Shown piece after piece: positions 43,011-55,711 of a stretch of DNA of 64,000 bases. The position numbers were made by a program, and so were the translations under genes. Position 1 is the first letter of the stretch. Every line of letters begins with the position of its first letter. Source of the DNA: Diphasiastrum complanatum (lineage: Eukaryota > Streptophyta > Lycopodiopsida > Lycopodiales > Lycopodiaceae); NCBI GenBank assembly GCA_029204225.1, contig CM055098.1, positions 11,365,552 to 11,429,551 on the forward strand, given 5' to 3'. The notes beneath the pieces are model-generated. The model did not search any database. It worked only from the letters and a program-made list of their open reading frames with translations, and was not told the origin of the DNA.

Positions 43011-46000
43011 TGGGTGTTAAAGAGTCACAGTGGGCAAACACGGTGAAAGTCATGAAGTAGAGAATGAAGTCAGTCCCTGGTAATTGATGACAACACTAGT
43101 TAATATGACGGGAAAGAGATTGGGAATGATATGAAGTAAAGCAAGTCCATAAGGTGTGAAAGAGAGCGTTAGTTATGGACTCGGCTCATTACATTCGCCA
43201 TGTCTCATTTACATTTACTTTACTTTATGCATTATTCACACTCAGACTATATGGTTGGCCTTGGGCCTTATTATTCATTATTGGGACATTTGGACATATT
43301 ACTGGAGAGTGGGGAGGGTGCACTAATATCCCTCCCAGTTGGGCCCTAGTCACCTTTCTCTAGGCTATAAGTAGGGAATCTGTGTCATTTGTTACTCAGT
43401 TGATGATATTGATCTCTCTCTTTAGTCTCTCAGTTGATGATATTGATCTCTCTCTTTAATCTCTCTTTCCTGTTTTTTAGGATTAAGTCTTGCTTATGTG
43501 ATGCTTTCATAGCTTAGCTTTAGATCAGTTGTGGTTTTATTCGTAATTTGGTATCAAAGCACTTTCCTGAGCAATTGGGAAGTGGTATTTTGCTTTTCGA
43601 TTTCTTTTCAGATTAATTGGATTTTCGAATTTTTTGTTGTGATTTTATTTGTAGGTTACATAATCTTCTTTTCAAGGGGATGTAATTTGTCATATCTCTC
43701 TATCTCTCTTGTCGCCTTCTTCCACCATCGTTGCTCTTCGGCCCTTGTCTCTCCCACAGACATCATTGGATCTGCTGGTACATCAATGCTCCATATCTCC
43801 TTGCCTCCATCGTAACCTTATCTCTAGCTTGGTCCCCATCTTTCTTACGGTACCTGCCTCAGCCAGCGATCTACTCCTAGCTTAGTTTCAGCGATCTCCT
43901 CCTAGCTGCCTTCCTCTTATCTAGCTCTACCTCCTCCCCTCACTCCATCGCTGAACCTGCCTGTCTTCTCTAGCTGGAATTTGGCTGATTCTACCTACAT
44001 CTCTCTTTCTATTGGCCAGCGCTCCTCTCCCCATCCCTCACCTCCAACGCAACTCTATCACTTAGCCGCTAAGAAACAAATCCTATCCTCTATCACTTAT
44101 TTGCCTACGTATCTCTTCCTACTTCATAGATCGCTCTTTTCCATATCCACCCTACTATTACGTTCTAGTAATCTGTTCACTGACACCTGCCTCAATAACT
44201 CTGCTTCTCTCATCTTTTCCTACAGCACTTCATCTTTCCACAACTGTCATTGCTGCCATTTCTTGAGCCATCTATTCTTCCTATACTTGCCTACTTCCGA
44301 TTTACTTCAATCTTTCGCTTCTCTCTTCTCTCTTCATCATTGTTCCTAGTTGTTTCAGCTCCATTACCTTACTGACCTGCACCCTACTCTACCTACCTAC
44401 GATCTACAATGATTTGCCTATAGCCTTTTGTTTCTTGAATTTGCAAGAAATTTTAACATTGCTCAAGGATCTATAGATTGCTAGAAATTTCAACCAATCT
44501 CCTCATTTTATTTTTGCCGGCTATTGGCAGCATCCGATGTTCTTCTCCATTTCAATTTGATTGCATTACCTCTCGAGGTATTCATTGCTGCCTTCTACAG
44601 TCTCTTTTTACATTACTTTCGTCTTAGTGTGATACTGTTTTATTTTTCTTTATCTGTCACTTTTTTGTTAAGATCTCGTGTTCAATTTCATTCTGTTACG
44701 ATTTAGAAAAAGAAAAGAAAAGCAAGGCAAACATTTCGGATCCTTCATTATTTGCTTTTCTTTTACGGTTTTGCCTTAACTTGATTATCAGTTACCTGTC
44801 AATATTTTAGTGTATTCCAGTTGCCTTTGTCTTTGATTCATTTTTTAATGTGATTCTGTTTTCATTTTTTACAACGCTTGGTAAAAAAAAAAAAATACAA
44901 AAAAAAACCACTCAAATTATTTGCATCATTGGGTTACGTATTCTTTTCAATTATATTTTATTTATTTTTTATCATGACTTCTGATTTTCGGTCTCTATTC
45001 CCTTTAGATTATCTTTTTATTTTTAATAGTGATATACCATCTGACCATTTGTTCGACAAATGGGTCACACGTCTTCAGTATTTCTTTGATACTTCTCGGC
45101 CAACTTGTGCAGGTCCTTTTAAGATTCTTGATGCAATTTATCTCTTAAAGGCTTCTGCTAGGTCGAAGTGGTTGACTATCTCCATTCTCATCCGCCCATC
45201 TCTGAGTGGCATGACTTTCTACCTGTACTTCGTTTTCTTATATATTTTTATGATGATTCTGCATTTGTTCCTCCTCTCGCTCTTATGAGTGGTATTATAG
45301 GTCTCGAAAGTTCTACTCCTGATTCTCCTTGAGAACATTCTTCCATATGTGAGGTTCCATTGTCTTGTGCAGGACAAATAGAGATAAAGTCACACATTTC
45401 TAGCGATTCACATGAGGTTGATTCACACATTGCTAGCGATACACATGAGGATTATTCTATATCATAGTGTGAGCGAGTTGCCTAATTTACTTGAGATAGT
45501 TATTGATCTACCTGAGCTCGTCATTGTATCCCATAGTGGGTCAGAGTCACATATACAGGTTCCTACTGATGCTGATTCACATATACAGGTTGTGACTGAT
45601 ATGGTGATACTGATATATCATGCTATGATACTATTGATGATGTCGTTGCATGCTTTGATGGTGCTACCGATGTTGTTGCATGCTGTGATATTTTTCCATG
45701 CTTTGATACTGATATAGTATGCCTTGCTACTATTGCCGATGCTTATTGCATGCTTTGATATTGTTGTTGAGTACTTTGATGCTACTCATGTTCCTGAGCG
45801 CCATGCTATAGATTTTGTCGCCTATGCTCCTTATTTCGATATAATTCATGGGTCTACGGTTGCTCTTTCAGATGCTTTGGCTACTCCAGTAGATCTCCAT
45901 ATGGAAGCTATACATTTCATGATGGTCCTATTGTATACTCACTAGCTTATTTTGCTGATACCCGTCTAGATGAGTATGCGGTTCTTCTAGATGCATATTT

Positions 46001-46850
46001 AGGCTAGAACTTATTAGTTGATGCTTCTATAATTATGCCTACATATGTTTGTTCCATTTGTGGATCATATTAGTCTAGATGCAAGGCGAGAGTATATTGC
46101 TTCGGTGGATACAGACACATTCATTTATTAGCAGTTACATTTCCACCAGGATTCGTGCTACACCTGTTCGCGCTTCCCAACAATTCAATGTTGAGGTTGC
46201 TCGTTTCCATTTTTTTTTTAGTTTTCAGATGTTTCAGGGCTTGGATTATCGCATTGGTGATTTTTCTGGGCAGGCAGTTTGTACGTCATTCTTCTGGAGC
46301 GCTATGATATTATTTTTGGAGCAGACTGGTTCTCTTCACTTAGTACTGTTGCTTTGTATCTCTCTCAGCACACTTTCCTTTACTCATGCTGGTCAGCATC
46401 GTTCACTTGCTGGTATTGATTCCCAGGGTAACTATCAGTTGGTTACCGGGAAGCAGTTTATGCATAGCCTGCCAAAGGCTCGGGATGCATCTTTTCTTTC
46501 CATTCAGAGTACATTCGTTGCTGTTTCACTTTCACCATCCGTGGGTCCTCTTCCTCAGGATGATGCTGTTCCGGATTTACAGGTTGTTGATGCGTGTCCT
46601 GCGTCTATATGCCTTGATTCCCAGATATCGTATTTAGTCCTGGTTTCATTGATATTGAGGCCGTACACCTTGGTGATATTTCTACTATTGCTTTTGCGCA
46701 TACCTCAGATAGCCCTCCTAGTTCGGTGGGTGGTGCAACTCCATTGGTCTCTATATCTCCATCTCTTGAGTCAGTTATGGTCGATGTTCTTGTTGATTTC
46801 TATGGGGTTTTTCACGGGTCCACGTTTGATGGTTCCCTCCCACGTCCTAG
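43010..46850 (+). mobile_element. Decayed LTR retrotransposon, probably Ty3/gypsy, 5' half
   Basis: An LTR-like stretch (about 43,010-43,548) contains a TATA-like 'ctataagtaggg' (43,364) and a duplicated 32-bp unit ('ctcagttgatgatattgatc', 43,396 and 43,429). It is followed by a primer-site-like TGGTATCAAAGC (43,550-43,561). A gag-like frame at about 44,970-45,260 has Phe-Asp-Lys-Trp-Val-Thr-Arg-Leu, Thr-Ser-Arg-Pro-Thr and Leu-Leu-Lys-Ala-Ser-Ala-Arg-Ser-Lys-Trp. Further on, Arg-Tyr-Asp-Ile-Ile-Phe-Gly-Ala-Asp-Trp-Phe (about 46,300) is the end of a gypsy protease. Stops are frequent. The element is cut at 46,850 by composite copy 2, so RT and the 3' LTR are missing. Confidence 0.6.
45595..45790 (+). 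repeat. Degenerate Asp/Cys-rich repeats between gag and protease
   Basis: Words like 'tgctttgatactgat' and 'tgatgttgttgcatgc' recur about five times. One frame reads repeated Asp-Thr-Asp-Ile, Val-Val-Ala-Cys and Cys-Phe-Asp groups, so this was probably a repetitive acidic linker of the element's polyprotein. It is now broken by stops. Confidence 0.45.
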
Positions 46851-47059
46851 GTATATGGTATGTAGGACTTTTCAAACTTGCCTTTCCCTCAACCACAAAT
46901 CTCCCTCTCACCACCAACATCATGTGCCACACCTATTTTTTGTCTTGTCTCATATTCACCCTCACTCACATGCCTATTTGTAAGCTGGAATCACAGCCTT
47001 TGCACATAACATCTCACGCTCTGTCAAATCAGATGATATACATATAACTGGGAGAGGTG

Positions 47060-47345
47060 TTTTGATTTATTAGACGGATGTGATTCTATACCATTAACTA
47101 ATATACCAACAGCATCTAGAGACTATCCAAATCTTCATGCAGAAAAAAGAAGATATCAGGATATGAGGCAGTGGATTAGACATTTGCAAGAGGAAGAGAA
47201 TCTTGAAGGTGCTAGAGCAATAGCCGAAGTTCATTCTTCACCAGTGCAACCCCCGAATGGTTCATGTATAGATAGATATGAATGCTCAGTTGCATCATCA
47301 TGAAGAATCCTTCAAGGAAGCACCGCAAACAGAACTGCTCATGAA
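47060..47345 (+). other. Segment Y, copy 2
   Basis: Counterpart of 28,524-28,800 on the opposite strand. It has an open stretch with Gln-Asp-Met-Arg-Gln-Trp-Ile-Arg-His-Leu and a stop near 47,303. No family is recognised. Confidence 0.35.
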
Positions 47346-47382
47346 TATTTTGTCTAGTAAGATCAATATTTCGTTGGGAGAG

Positions 47383-47977
47383 TTCCTAAAGTTGGTGCCA
47401 AAAGCAAAAGAAGTACTAGCGCAAAAGTTAACTCAAGCTTAATCAGAAGTCCATCAAGAGCCACTTTTTTGTGCCGGATATGAAGAATCTAATGAAGTAC
47501 TCTATGTCGGAGCAGCTTGGAAAAGTGAACAAAAAGCTATCACCCTACTGATACAACAAAAGCAATTTTCTAATGCAGCAGCCATGATAGATGGCGGTTC
47601 GGGAGTTAGCCTGATTTCTACAAAGCTATGTGCAAAATGGGGTCTTACAAAGATAAAGCCTGCGACTTTTGCCATTAAGCTGGTTGATCAAACAACAGTT
47701 TGTCCACGAGGAATGGTTGGAGATATACCTGTCAGAATTGCCAGAGTATAGTTCGTCATTACTTTCATAATAATGGACTTACCGGAAGCACCAAATGTCT
47801 ACCGAGTCCTATTGGGACGCCATGATTACGAGTTACGCAAGTAATTCATAACTGCGGTACCAGGAAAATCACTTTTGAAAATCGTGAACGTGCAGTCAAG
47901 GTTGATGCTGTAACTTGGACTATCAAACTAGTGGTTCAAAAAGAGGATGATGATTCATCAACAACGGATCATACTTG
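47383..47977 (+). pseudogene. Ty3/gypsy aspartic protease fragment, copy 2
   Basis: Matches 24,806-25,388 with the same Asp-Gly-Gly-Ser-Gly-Val active-site region (about 47,591) and Leu-Leu-Gly-Arg-Pro end. It keeps 13 bases near 47,868 that are missing in copy 1, but has its own stop early in the frame (47,441). It ends at the same point against a copia LTR. Confidence 0.75.
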
Positions 47978-49380
47978 TGAGATCAATAGATCATTGTCAT
48001 AGTTTCTTCCTCCATTGAGAGCATTGCTTTGTGTATTGTCTTTAAGCTTTTGTGTATGATCTTAAGAGGTTTCCAAAAGTGATAGGCTGCTGTTGGGAGT
48101 CCTGTTTGCTGCCATCAGTACCTTTTATTAGTTTCTTTTGTCTCTAGAATGCTTTGTCAAGTTCATGTGTATCAAATGAAGCATTATGATGCTTTGTCAT
48201 TTCTAGCTTTTGTAGTTTGTTGTGCAAAGATCTTAGCCAAGTATTTTGGGAGTTTGGATGCATTCAAGATCCACTTTTTTAACATGGTATCAGAGCTAGT
48301 TGGTTGTTATTTTTAGTAAGATTTCCATTTATGGTGATATTTGGATATTTGATCAAGTTCTAGCATGATTATGCATTGCACTGTTGATCAAATCTTACTA
48401 ACTTTTGTTTTAGTTGAAATTGTGGATCAAAAGCATATTTTAGGTCTATTGAAGATCAGAGGCTGAGAAGAAGCTATTTTGGATCAGATCATAAAACCTA
48501 ATCATTTTTTGATTGTGAGGCTTGTGCATATTCAATACTAACAATGTTCTGTTCAATGTATTGTTGACAATCTCCACTTCTGTGGATGAATACTCTCCTT
48601 TGTGGATGGACACTCTCCTTAAGTGGATGAACCTTCTCCTTAAGTGGATGACAAATACTCTTTGAGTGATTTTGTATTTTTCCAAAAGGCTGAGCAAAGC
48701 TCCCACTTGGATGAAAGATCCCCTTTCGAGTGAACAGATTGTCAACAATTTTTTGCATAAATTTTGGTGTACTTTGTTAAGCATGTAAGTAACTCTCCTT
48801 ATGTAATTTGATTGGAGCATTTGCTGGAAGGTTTTAGTCATTATGCAAATGTGTTTTCAGGTTCTTAACAGGTCGCGAAATATTATCATGTGAAGTGATC
48901 TTAGATCTACATCTAAACACCAAGATTTGACAAGCTAGTGAAGCTAGTCTTGTGATTCAGTAAGTGTGCTCTTTCATTCACCTCTAAAGCTTGTATTTGT
49001 CATTTGTTGGAGTTTATAAACTTTTAGAAGTGTGGTTTGCATGTGGTTTTACAGGTTGAATCAATATCTTAGTGTGTTGATCATATGTTGATCAAGTTTG
49101 TTCAATTTTAGGTATTCTTGGCAGCCTAGTCTTTTGTATTTTCTAAGAATGCAAGTAGCTCTTCACACCATAACTTGATTTGGTCACTTGCTGGAAAGTT
49201 TGAGAGCTTAAGCAAGAGTGTGTTCAGGTTGGTTTGAGTTTGTAATCCATTCTTAGTGTGTGCAAAGTGTTGCATGTGTTTCAATCTCCTTTCTATGCTT
49301 GGAAACCAGCCAGGTTCAAGATAGAAGTGTTTTAGGGTCCTAGATCTTCTGAGATCTCCTTATCCATCATTTGTTGAGAA
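47978..49380 (+). mobile_element. Truncated copia LTR, primer site and leader, copy 2
   Basis: Same piece as 25,389-26,790: LTR end 47,978-48,284, TGGTATCAGAGC at 48,285, leader to 49,380, and no coding part. Identical breakpoints show that it was duplicated with the composite and did not insert twice. Confidence 0.88.
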
Positions 49381-49605
49381 AGTGATTCTTTTGCGTCACT
49401 TTGTTCAAGGCCTTGAGATTCACACAAATTCTCAATTTTCCATTCTTCTTAGGAACAATGACAATCGGTGAAATCTCGCTCAAATCTGATTGATTATCTT
49501 GTTGACACATATAGCCTGTTGTACAGTCAATTGTTGCAAGAACTTTATTCCGGTTGACAATATCGGTTTGAGAGTCGTAATGAACTCCCAATTTTTTTAC
49601 TGGCC
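49381..49605 (-). pseudogene. Ty3/gypsy RT N-terminal fragment, copy 2
   Basis: The minus strand reads Ser-Pro-Ile-Val-Ile-Val-Pro-Lys-Lys-Asn-Gly-Lys, fused in frame with the end of the CACTA transposase as in copy 1 (open over 49,367-49,708). Confidence 0.75.
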
Positions 49606-50303
49606 ATCTCGTGTGCACAAGTCCTGCAATTGATACTTCTTCGACCAAATGCACTAGAAGATGAACTTGTATATCCAAAAAAGAAGTTGGAAAATCTCTT
49701 TCCAACAAACATACATTTCAATCATTTAGATTTTCATGGAATCCAATTCACTATTTTTTACTTCTTTTGAGGAAATCCACCTGCAAGATTGATAGTACAT
49801 TAGGTTGTTTAACACATAAAAAAAATGAAAGATCATATTTTATACAAGTGCTTAAAAAAATATACAAACCTAATCATTGATGACAAATTGTAAAGCGTAT
49901 TTTGTACGTCATCGTTGAAGAGACCTCGAATAGAAAGTGGAAGTATGAATTGCAACATCTTATGCCAATCATGTGATTTCAATCCACTTAATTTACCATC
50001 TTTGGTAAATGACTTGCATAAAGAATGTGCATAGTCTGTTGGAGTTCTCATTTGTTTTATGACATGTTTAACATATGAGAGTTACTCTTTTACACGCTAG
50101 GTAGATTCTCATCTCCACCTTCGGTGTATTGAATCCAATAGGGTCTTTTCACATCGGCCGCTTGTAGATCTTTACGAGCTGAGGAGTTGTCTTTTATGCC
50201 AATGATGTGGGTCCATAAGGATTCATCGACGTTTTTGAATATGTGCATAGGATCCAATAGATGGTTTATCAATAAATTCCTCCAATAGGATAATTTATGA
50301 AAA
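49605..50303 (-). pseudogene. CACTA TNP2 C-terminal part, copy 2
   Basis: Counterpart of 27,015-27,716. It carries Leu-Asp-Pro-Met-His-Ile-Phe-Lys-Asn-Val (about 50,245), Leu-Ser-Gly-Leu-Lys-Ser-His-Asp-Trp-His (about 49,970) and, in the last exon, Phe-Pro-Thr-Ser-Phe-Leu-Asp-Ile-Gln-Val-His. A small deletion near 50,095 relative to copy 1 and an indel near 49,712-49,760 break it further. At 50,303 it switches strand to the N-terminal exon. Confidence 0.8.
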
Positions 50304-51408
50304 ATTGTTGCATCAAATACTTCCGAAAGAAAATGTGATACCTAAAACACGAAAAGAAGCACGAAAGATGATGGCCGTGCTTGGAATGGATTATGACACA
50401 ATACATGCATGTCCAGAAGACCATGTTCTATATAGAGGTGAGCATTCAGAAAAGCTTCACTATCCAGTGTGTAATGCTTCACGTTTTCGAGATGACGTAC
50501 AAGGGGATAACGTGTCACGAAAGTGTTACGACATTTTCCAATTATCCCATGATTGCAACGTTTATTTCGGTGTAGATCTTTGGCACAACTAATGGATTGG
50601 CATGTCAAAAATCGATCTACAGATGATGTGATGCGAGTACTAAGTGATTCACCTGCATGGAAACATATTGAAGACCAATGGCCCGAGTTTAAAAACGAAC
50701 CTCGTAATTTGAGATTTGGCCTTGCTATGGATGGTGTAAATCCTTTTAGCGTTCAAGCGTCAACTTGGTCCACATGGCCAGTTGTGCTCGTTAATTACAA
50801 CATACCTCCATGGTTGAGTATTAAAATGGGACACTTGTTATTGGCTTTATTGATTCCAAGAAAGTACAAGGCCAAGAACATGGATGTGTATCTTGCACCT
50901 TTGATCGATGAATTGTGCATTCTTTGGAATGGTATTCACGCTTACGACATCTCGAGACCTTTACAATAACAAAACTTCGTTGTTCGTGGAATTCTAATGT
51001 GGACGATGCATGACTACCCCGGTTTAAGCGAATGTTCAGGTATCTATATAATGAATCTATTTAGGGTTAAACGTTTGAGTATATTTAACTAAGCTTATGT
51101 TTAATTTGGTTTATGGACTATGCAGGTTTAACCACATTGGGTTACAACGCATGTTATATTTGTGGACCACTTCTGGAGGGTCGACATAGCACAAATATGT
51201 TAAAAAAAGTGGTGTACGAAAATCATCGCAAATACTTGTCGCTTGATCATCCTTTTCGAAGGTTGAATAGGCGATTTTTTGGAGGGCGAGGAGATAATCC
51301 TCTAACTACACCACCACCCCCACGCATGGGAGTAGCGGAATGGCATAGTGAATGGCTTCAACATCACGACGTTAATTATTCATGGAATGAATCTATTGAT
51401 GGTTTAAA
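50304..51408 (+). pseudogene. CACTA TNP2 exon N and middle part, copy 2, contiguous
   Basis: Here the third exon and the core are still joined as in the ancestor. Blocks are Ile-Leu-Pro-Lys-Glu-Asn, Thr-Ile-His-Ala-Cys-Pro-Glu-Asp-His-Val-Leu-Tyr-Arg, and Val-Cys-Asn-Ala-Ser-Arg. After a frameshift come Leu-Gln-Arg-Leu-Phe-Arg, Asp-Trp-His-Val-Lys-Asn, Ala-Met-Asp-Gly-Val-Asn-Pro-Phe, Met-Asp-Val-Tyr-Leu-Ala-Pro-Leu-Ile-Asp-Glu-Leu, an intron (gtatct...atgcag, about 51,039-51,124) and Cys-Tyr-Ile-Cys-Gly. A TGA interrupts the frame near 50,550. It is flanked by minus-strand C and X segments, so this block alone is inverted. Confidence 0.8.
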
Positions 51409-52150
51409 GAGCAATGTGAGTTGTTAGAAAAGAAAAAAAAATTAACTTAATGTAAATATGCTATAACGTATAATAGTTGTGTTATGCGTTAAGTACCCGA
51501 ATAAAGATGTCACGCTATGATCACTCCATTTGTATGTTGCTTGAAGGTTTAGAATAAGAATTGACATAGCTAGTCTTAGAATGGATGCTCCAGGATATAG
51601 AGGAGTGTCTGCCTCCTTGCGCAATAGAATCTTGTCTCCATCCATCTCAAATTGTTCGTGATCTCCGTTTTCATTAGAAGATGCATGCATATCATCATTC
51701 TCATTTGTTTCAAAGTAAGATTCAAACATGTTGTGCATTGCTTCATCGTGCTGCACCTCATCATCATAATCATTATAATCAAGTTGATTATTCTCTTTTC
51801 CAATTGTGTTTGCCTCTTCAATTTGTTTCATTCTTTGTTTTCTCATGTCTATCAAAACTTGACGTTGATTGTAACTAAACACGGATGGATCAACTCCATG
51901 GAATGGCATTCGATGTATTGGCTACACACTTGATGAAGATTATAATAAAAAACAATCATATAAAATTAACAAACCTCAACGTCTTCCAAATTCGATGGTT
52001 GACTTTCTTCTTTTCGTCCAAACTTTCACAAATGATTTTCAACAATGCATCTTTCACACATCTTTTGTCCATCACACTTGAGGCATGTGCACCATATTTT
52101 ATTTTGAAAATAATTGTACATGTCACTTTAGCACAATATTTTAACTTATG
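51409..52150 (-). pseudogene. CACTA TNP2 exons 1-2, copy 2
   Basis: Reverse complement of 23,790-24,530. The zinc-binding exon (about 52,120-51,985) and the charged exon ending Tyr-Lys-Trp-Ser-Asp-His-Ser (about 51,900-51,500) are present. They now face away from exon 3, which lies inverted at 50,304. Confidence 0.7.
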
Positions 52151-52550
52151 ATAACAGTTTTTATGATCAAGAACACGTGCATGTTTATTACTTAACCTGT
52201 TAACTTGAGTACTATCTTCATCGCTAGACCGATCTGAGTGTAATTCATTTTGTTGTGATAAACTGCATATATGCACAAGTACAAAACACAAATAACCTAA
52301 AATTATTGTATGATTCTAATGTTTTAATTTTTAGATATACCTATTCTTATACATTGTCGCTTACATGATTCTTATGCTAATCTTGGTACAAGTTCGAGCT
52401 CTACACGCATATTTCTCTCCTTTTGTTAACACAGGTATGAAAGTCCCACTCCAATATGCATTAAAGTTCTGTAATCGATTTTCTTTTCCACTGCATTTCG
52501 ATATATTAGGGTTTATTGTAATGTATTGTATGTTTATAGATGTAGTAATC

Positions 52551-53537
52551 ATGGCGGGGTCAGGCAGTGGTGAAAGCTCGGGAGACTTTGTAAAAAATTT
52601 ATATGAATCATTAACTCCCGAGCAAAGAACACAACTGCAAAATATGCTTAGCCAAAATGAGGGTGGTCCCTCACAAGAGGCCGCGGCTCCCGCCCCCACC
52701 GAAGAGTCATCCACAAATCCTTATTATGACGTGGATCCTCAAGGCAATATAATTGCCAATAGAAAAGGAAGGGTGGTTTTGGACCGACTCTATTCTTTAT
52801 GCCAACGTCATTTTGGCGAAAAATTATTTAGTAAATGGTCCGAACAACCTGCCGCGATAAACAACAGGTTTATGGTACCCTTCGTGACAAATTTTAACAA
52901 GAAGAGAAATTCGAGAAGAAGGAAATTCATAAGCATATGAGCTTATGGTCGTGATATGGCACGACGAGCTTATAGGGACGGGCAATCCAAGCCTTCCTGG
53001 TGTTCAAGAAGTGATTGGAACCGTGTAAAAGTGGATGAACGAACACTAGATAAATACAAGATTCAAAAAGATGTTGCGGCCGCTAGGATGCATAGGATAG
53101 GCAATCCTAGGTTGGGCTCGAGCGGAAAGGCGGAATTGCAAGCAAGCATGGTAAGTGAACTTACACTACTCTTATAGTTTATCTTTGATTTTATATGCTT
53201 TTATTATTTAATATGCATTATGACTAGCTGCTTCAACGTAGCCCTAAATTAATTTCAACTTCAATTGAATGCATGGATAGTTGGCGGACTATGGACATCT
53301 GCCAACTAAGGAGGAGTACGAATTTGCTTTCAGGGAATCGTACGACACATTAGTTGACAAACTAAAGAACAAGGGTCATCCTCCAAATGTAAGTACTAGT
53401 TTTTGTATTTATACTAATGTGGTTTGTATTTCGACGTCAATTTTATTTAATTTAATACGATCAAGCATTAAATATTAATGTAGTTTGTTTGCTTGCTTGT
53501 TTTCATGCAGACTGGACGTCACGATGACGACGAGTAG
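52551..53537 (+). pseudogene. CACTA accessory protein, TNPA/Transposase_24-like, copy 2
   Basis: Starts Met-Ala-Gly-Ser-Gly-Ser-Gly-Glu-Ser-Ser at 52,551 and parallels copy 1. One base is missing in the 'cctgccgcc' run (about 52,855), which frameshifts exon 1. The second part (52,956-53,160) is better preserved than in copy 1: Lys-Pro-Ser-Trp-Cys-Ser-Arg-Ser-Asp-Trp, then Met-His-Arg-Ile-Gly-Asn-Pro-Arg. A later exon has Pro-Thr-Lys-Glu-Glu-Tyr-Glu-Phe-Ala-Phe, with donor gtaagt at 53,390, and the last exon ends at TAG 53,535-53,537. The two copies thus carry complementary damage. Function would be binding the subterminal GACGT repeats, by analogy with TNPA. Confidence 0.55.
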
Positions 53538-54069
53538 ATTAGGTTTATAAGTTTTAGTTGATGTTAGATCTAGAAAGACTCGTGCGACATTAAAGCACAA
53601 ATTTTGCAATACATTAATTCATATTATGAAAAATATTATTATTGCAAATGATCGTGCTATATTGCCATTGCTTTTATATGTGCAATATTTTTTTTTTTCA
53701 AAAATTGCAATGTCAAATTTGGGGATGTGGATTGATGTAATAATCAACTAAGATATGTCGGATTTCAAAACAACAATCAATATTATATCTAAAAATCTAA
53801 ATGAAATTTATGATGTGCACAAAGCATATTGAACATGAAGTAATGCAATAAAATATTGCGATGAAGTAATGCATGAAGTATCGTCATTCATAATGAACAT
53901 GAAATAATGCAATAAAATATAAAATGAAAAGTAGTTTAAGAATGAAAAGTATCTCATGCTTAGTTTGTTGTTTGATCCAGATGTTGAATGCAACTCAAAA
54001 ATATTGTTTTAAAAACAATTCACGAACATCGCTTCTCCAAGAACTCAACTTCAAGAACAGTCCGAGAAA

Positions 54070-54633
54070 AATGCGTGCGCTATTTTTTACGCATTTTTTA
54101 TTTTTTTACCTAATTTGGGATGTCGGAATCCGACTTTCTAACACGTCGGACATATTTTTTGATCATTTTGTTAACAGACATCGGATTACGACAACTTTAT
54201 GGGACGTCGGGTTCCGACATCCAAGATACGTCGGATGGGCGTCGGACATCCGTCGGTGAAATTTTGGGATCATTCTGTGTTTACAGACGTCGGAATCCGA
54301 CTGAATTTTAGCACGTCGCACTGCGACAGCCACGTCAGAGAGTTTGCGACGTCTTTGGACGTCGCAATCCGACGTCCACGTAGGATGTCGCATTGTGACG
54401 TCCACGTCAGACGTCGCAATGCGACATCCAGGTCAGCACCTGTTCACGTCACCGGAATTTGGTTTTGTGGTGTCCGGCATGTCGTCCTTGTCGGACTATG
54501 ACATATTTTAAAGTCGTCGAATTCTGATGACCTTATAGCGACGTGTTTTTTCGACGTCCGCGACGAATTAAAAAACATTAAACTCGCGATTCACGTCGCA
54601 AAACACGTCAAAAATTGTGGCGGGTGCTGTTGT
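54070..54633 (-). repeat. CACTA-like terminus and GACGT-rich subterminal repeats, copy 2
   Basis: Reverse complement of 21,325-21,890, ending outward with 'ggcgggtgctgttgtg'. The GACGT hairpin words are conserved with scattered changes. Homology with copy 1 continues 290 bp past this terminus. Confidence 0.6.
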
Positions 54634-54921
54634 GTCTACCATCACGAGCGTGGAGAAGCTACCTACAGCTTTCACGCATTTGGTTGTATTTGCAGGAGTC
54701 TAGGCTTGGCACAGGTGTTGGAATTTCCATGGTGTGGTGAGATCATGGGGAAGCCTAGAAGAAGTCACTTAGCGGCGACTCAGGGATATGCTTGCATTGG
54801 CATGGTGTCGGGTGGCACATAGCCAGGGAGAGCGAGCAGATGCTAGGAGCTAGGTGGAGCAGGTGATGCTTTGGAGTTCGGCTTGTCTAGCAGGATGGTG
54901 ACCAGGATCGAAGATATCAGA

Positions 54922-55711
54922 TGAGAACCTGAATGCAAAATCAGATAGTAATTTATTCAGATTGAATGTAACAAAATACAAGTCAGTGACGCAGGTGAGC
55001 ACAAGACAATTGTAGGCGAAACCGCATGCTCACAAAGCTAACTACAAACTGTAAAAGCTATGAGCTTATTACTGACAATCCATCTAAAGATAGAATCAAT
55101 GCATGAAAGCATCTACAATGTCTGTCTTGTTGGATGACATGGATTATAGATTACAATGATCTATATACAATTCTACATTTGTGTAGATGAAAAGCGTGGA
55201 GCCATTATGCTATCTGCTAGAGATTGTGGGCGGCTGCTATCATTGTCAATTTTGTTTGTACAGTTCAGGAACGAGCGTGACATCTGACATTCGGTTATCA
55301 AGGAAACGCATTTTCTACCTACTTTTTCCAAATGTCAATTTCTCAACTAGATATGTACAAAACTACTCGCATGTGTCCATTACTATATTTGCATGCCTTG
55401 CATGTCACAACGGAAAATTAGGACACAATGCATTTATGATGGCTCGAGTTCCTACAAGGTCATTTTAGACCATTTCTATGTGTAAATCTACACGCATGTC
55501 AATCTAGACATTGTGAACATTGTTGCATGTCATACTAGATCAACTAGACTTTATGCATGTCAATGGAACTTGATCTACCTAGCTCAAACTCGTCCTATTC
55601 TACAAGGATATGTGCTCAATTCACACACGTGGAATATGTACACTCCATTTACATGGGTAGTACCCCCAAAATCAACATATGCAAGATAGATATATTTTAC
55701 AATTCTTCACA
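54922..55711 (-). repeat. LTR of a minus-strand retrotransposon
   Basis: On the minus strand it starts TGTGAAGAATTG just after a polypurine tract 'aaggaggag' (55,712-55,720) and ends GGTTCTCA, about 790 bp. Both the TG...CA ends and the polypurine tract identify it as a 3' LTR. The five bases to its left (tcaga, 54,917-54,921) would be the target duplication. Sequence to the left is composite copy 2, and the uninterrupted version is at 21,035 in copy 1. Confidence 0.7.

Larger units (their letters stand above)
46851..54926. repeat. Composite CACTA/gypsy/copia unit, copy 2
   Basis: Same mosaic as 21,035-29,254 but in opposite overall orientation and with a different internal inversion. Segments: Y plus (46,851-47,345), G (47,383-49,605), TNP2 C minus (49,605-50,303), TNP2 N plus (50,304-50,580), TNP2 middle plus (50,590-51,408), X minus (51,409-54,926). 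The left end truncates a gypsy element at 46,850 and the right end is cut by an LTR at 54,922. Confidence 0.85.

Noticed and set aside
43981-44349. 122-codon plus-strand frame with hydrophobic stretches as a membrane protein gene
   Set aside because: It is pyrimidine-rich sequence between the primer-site-like word and the gag-like frame of a decayed LTR element; the Ser/Leu bias follows from base composition and no domain is recognisable.
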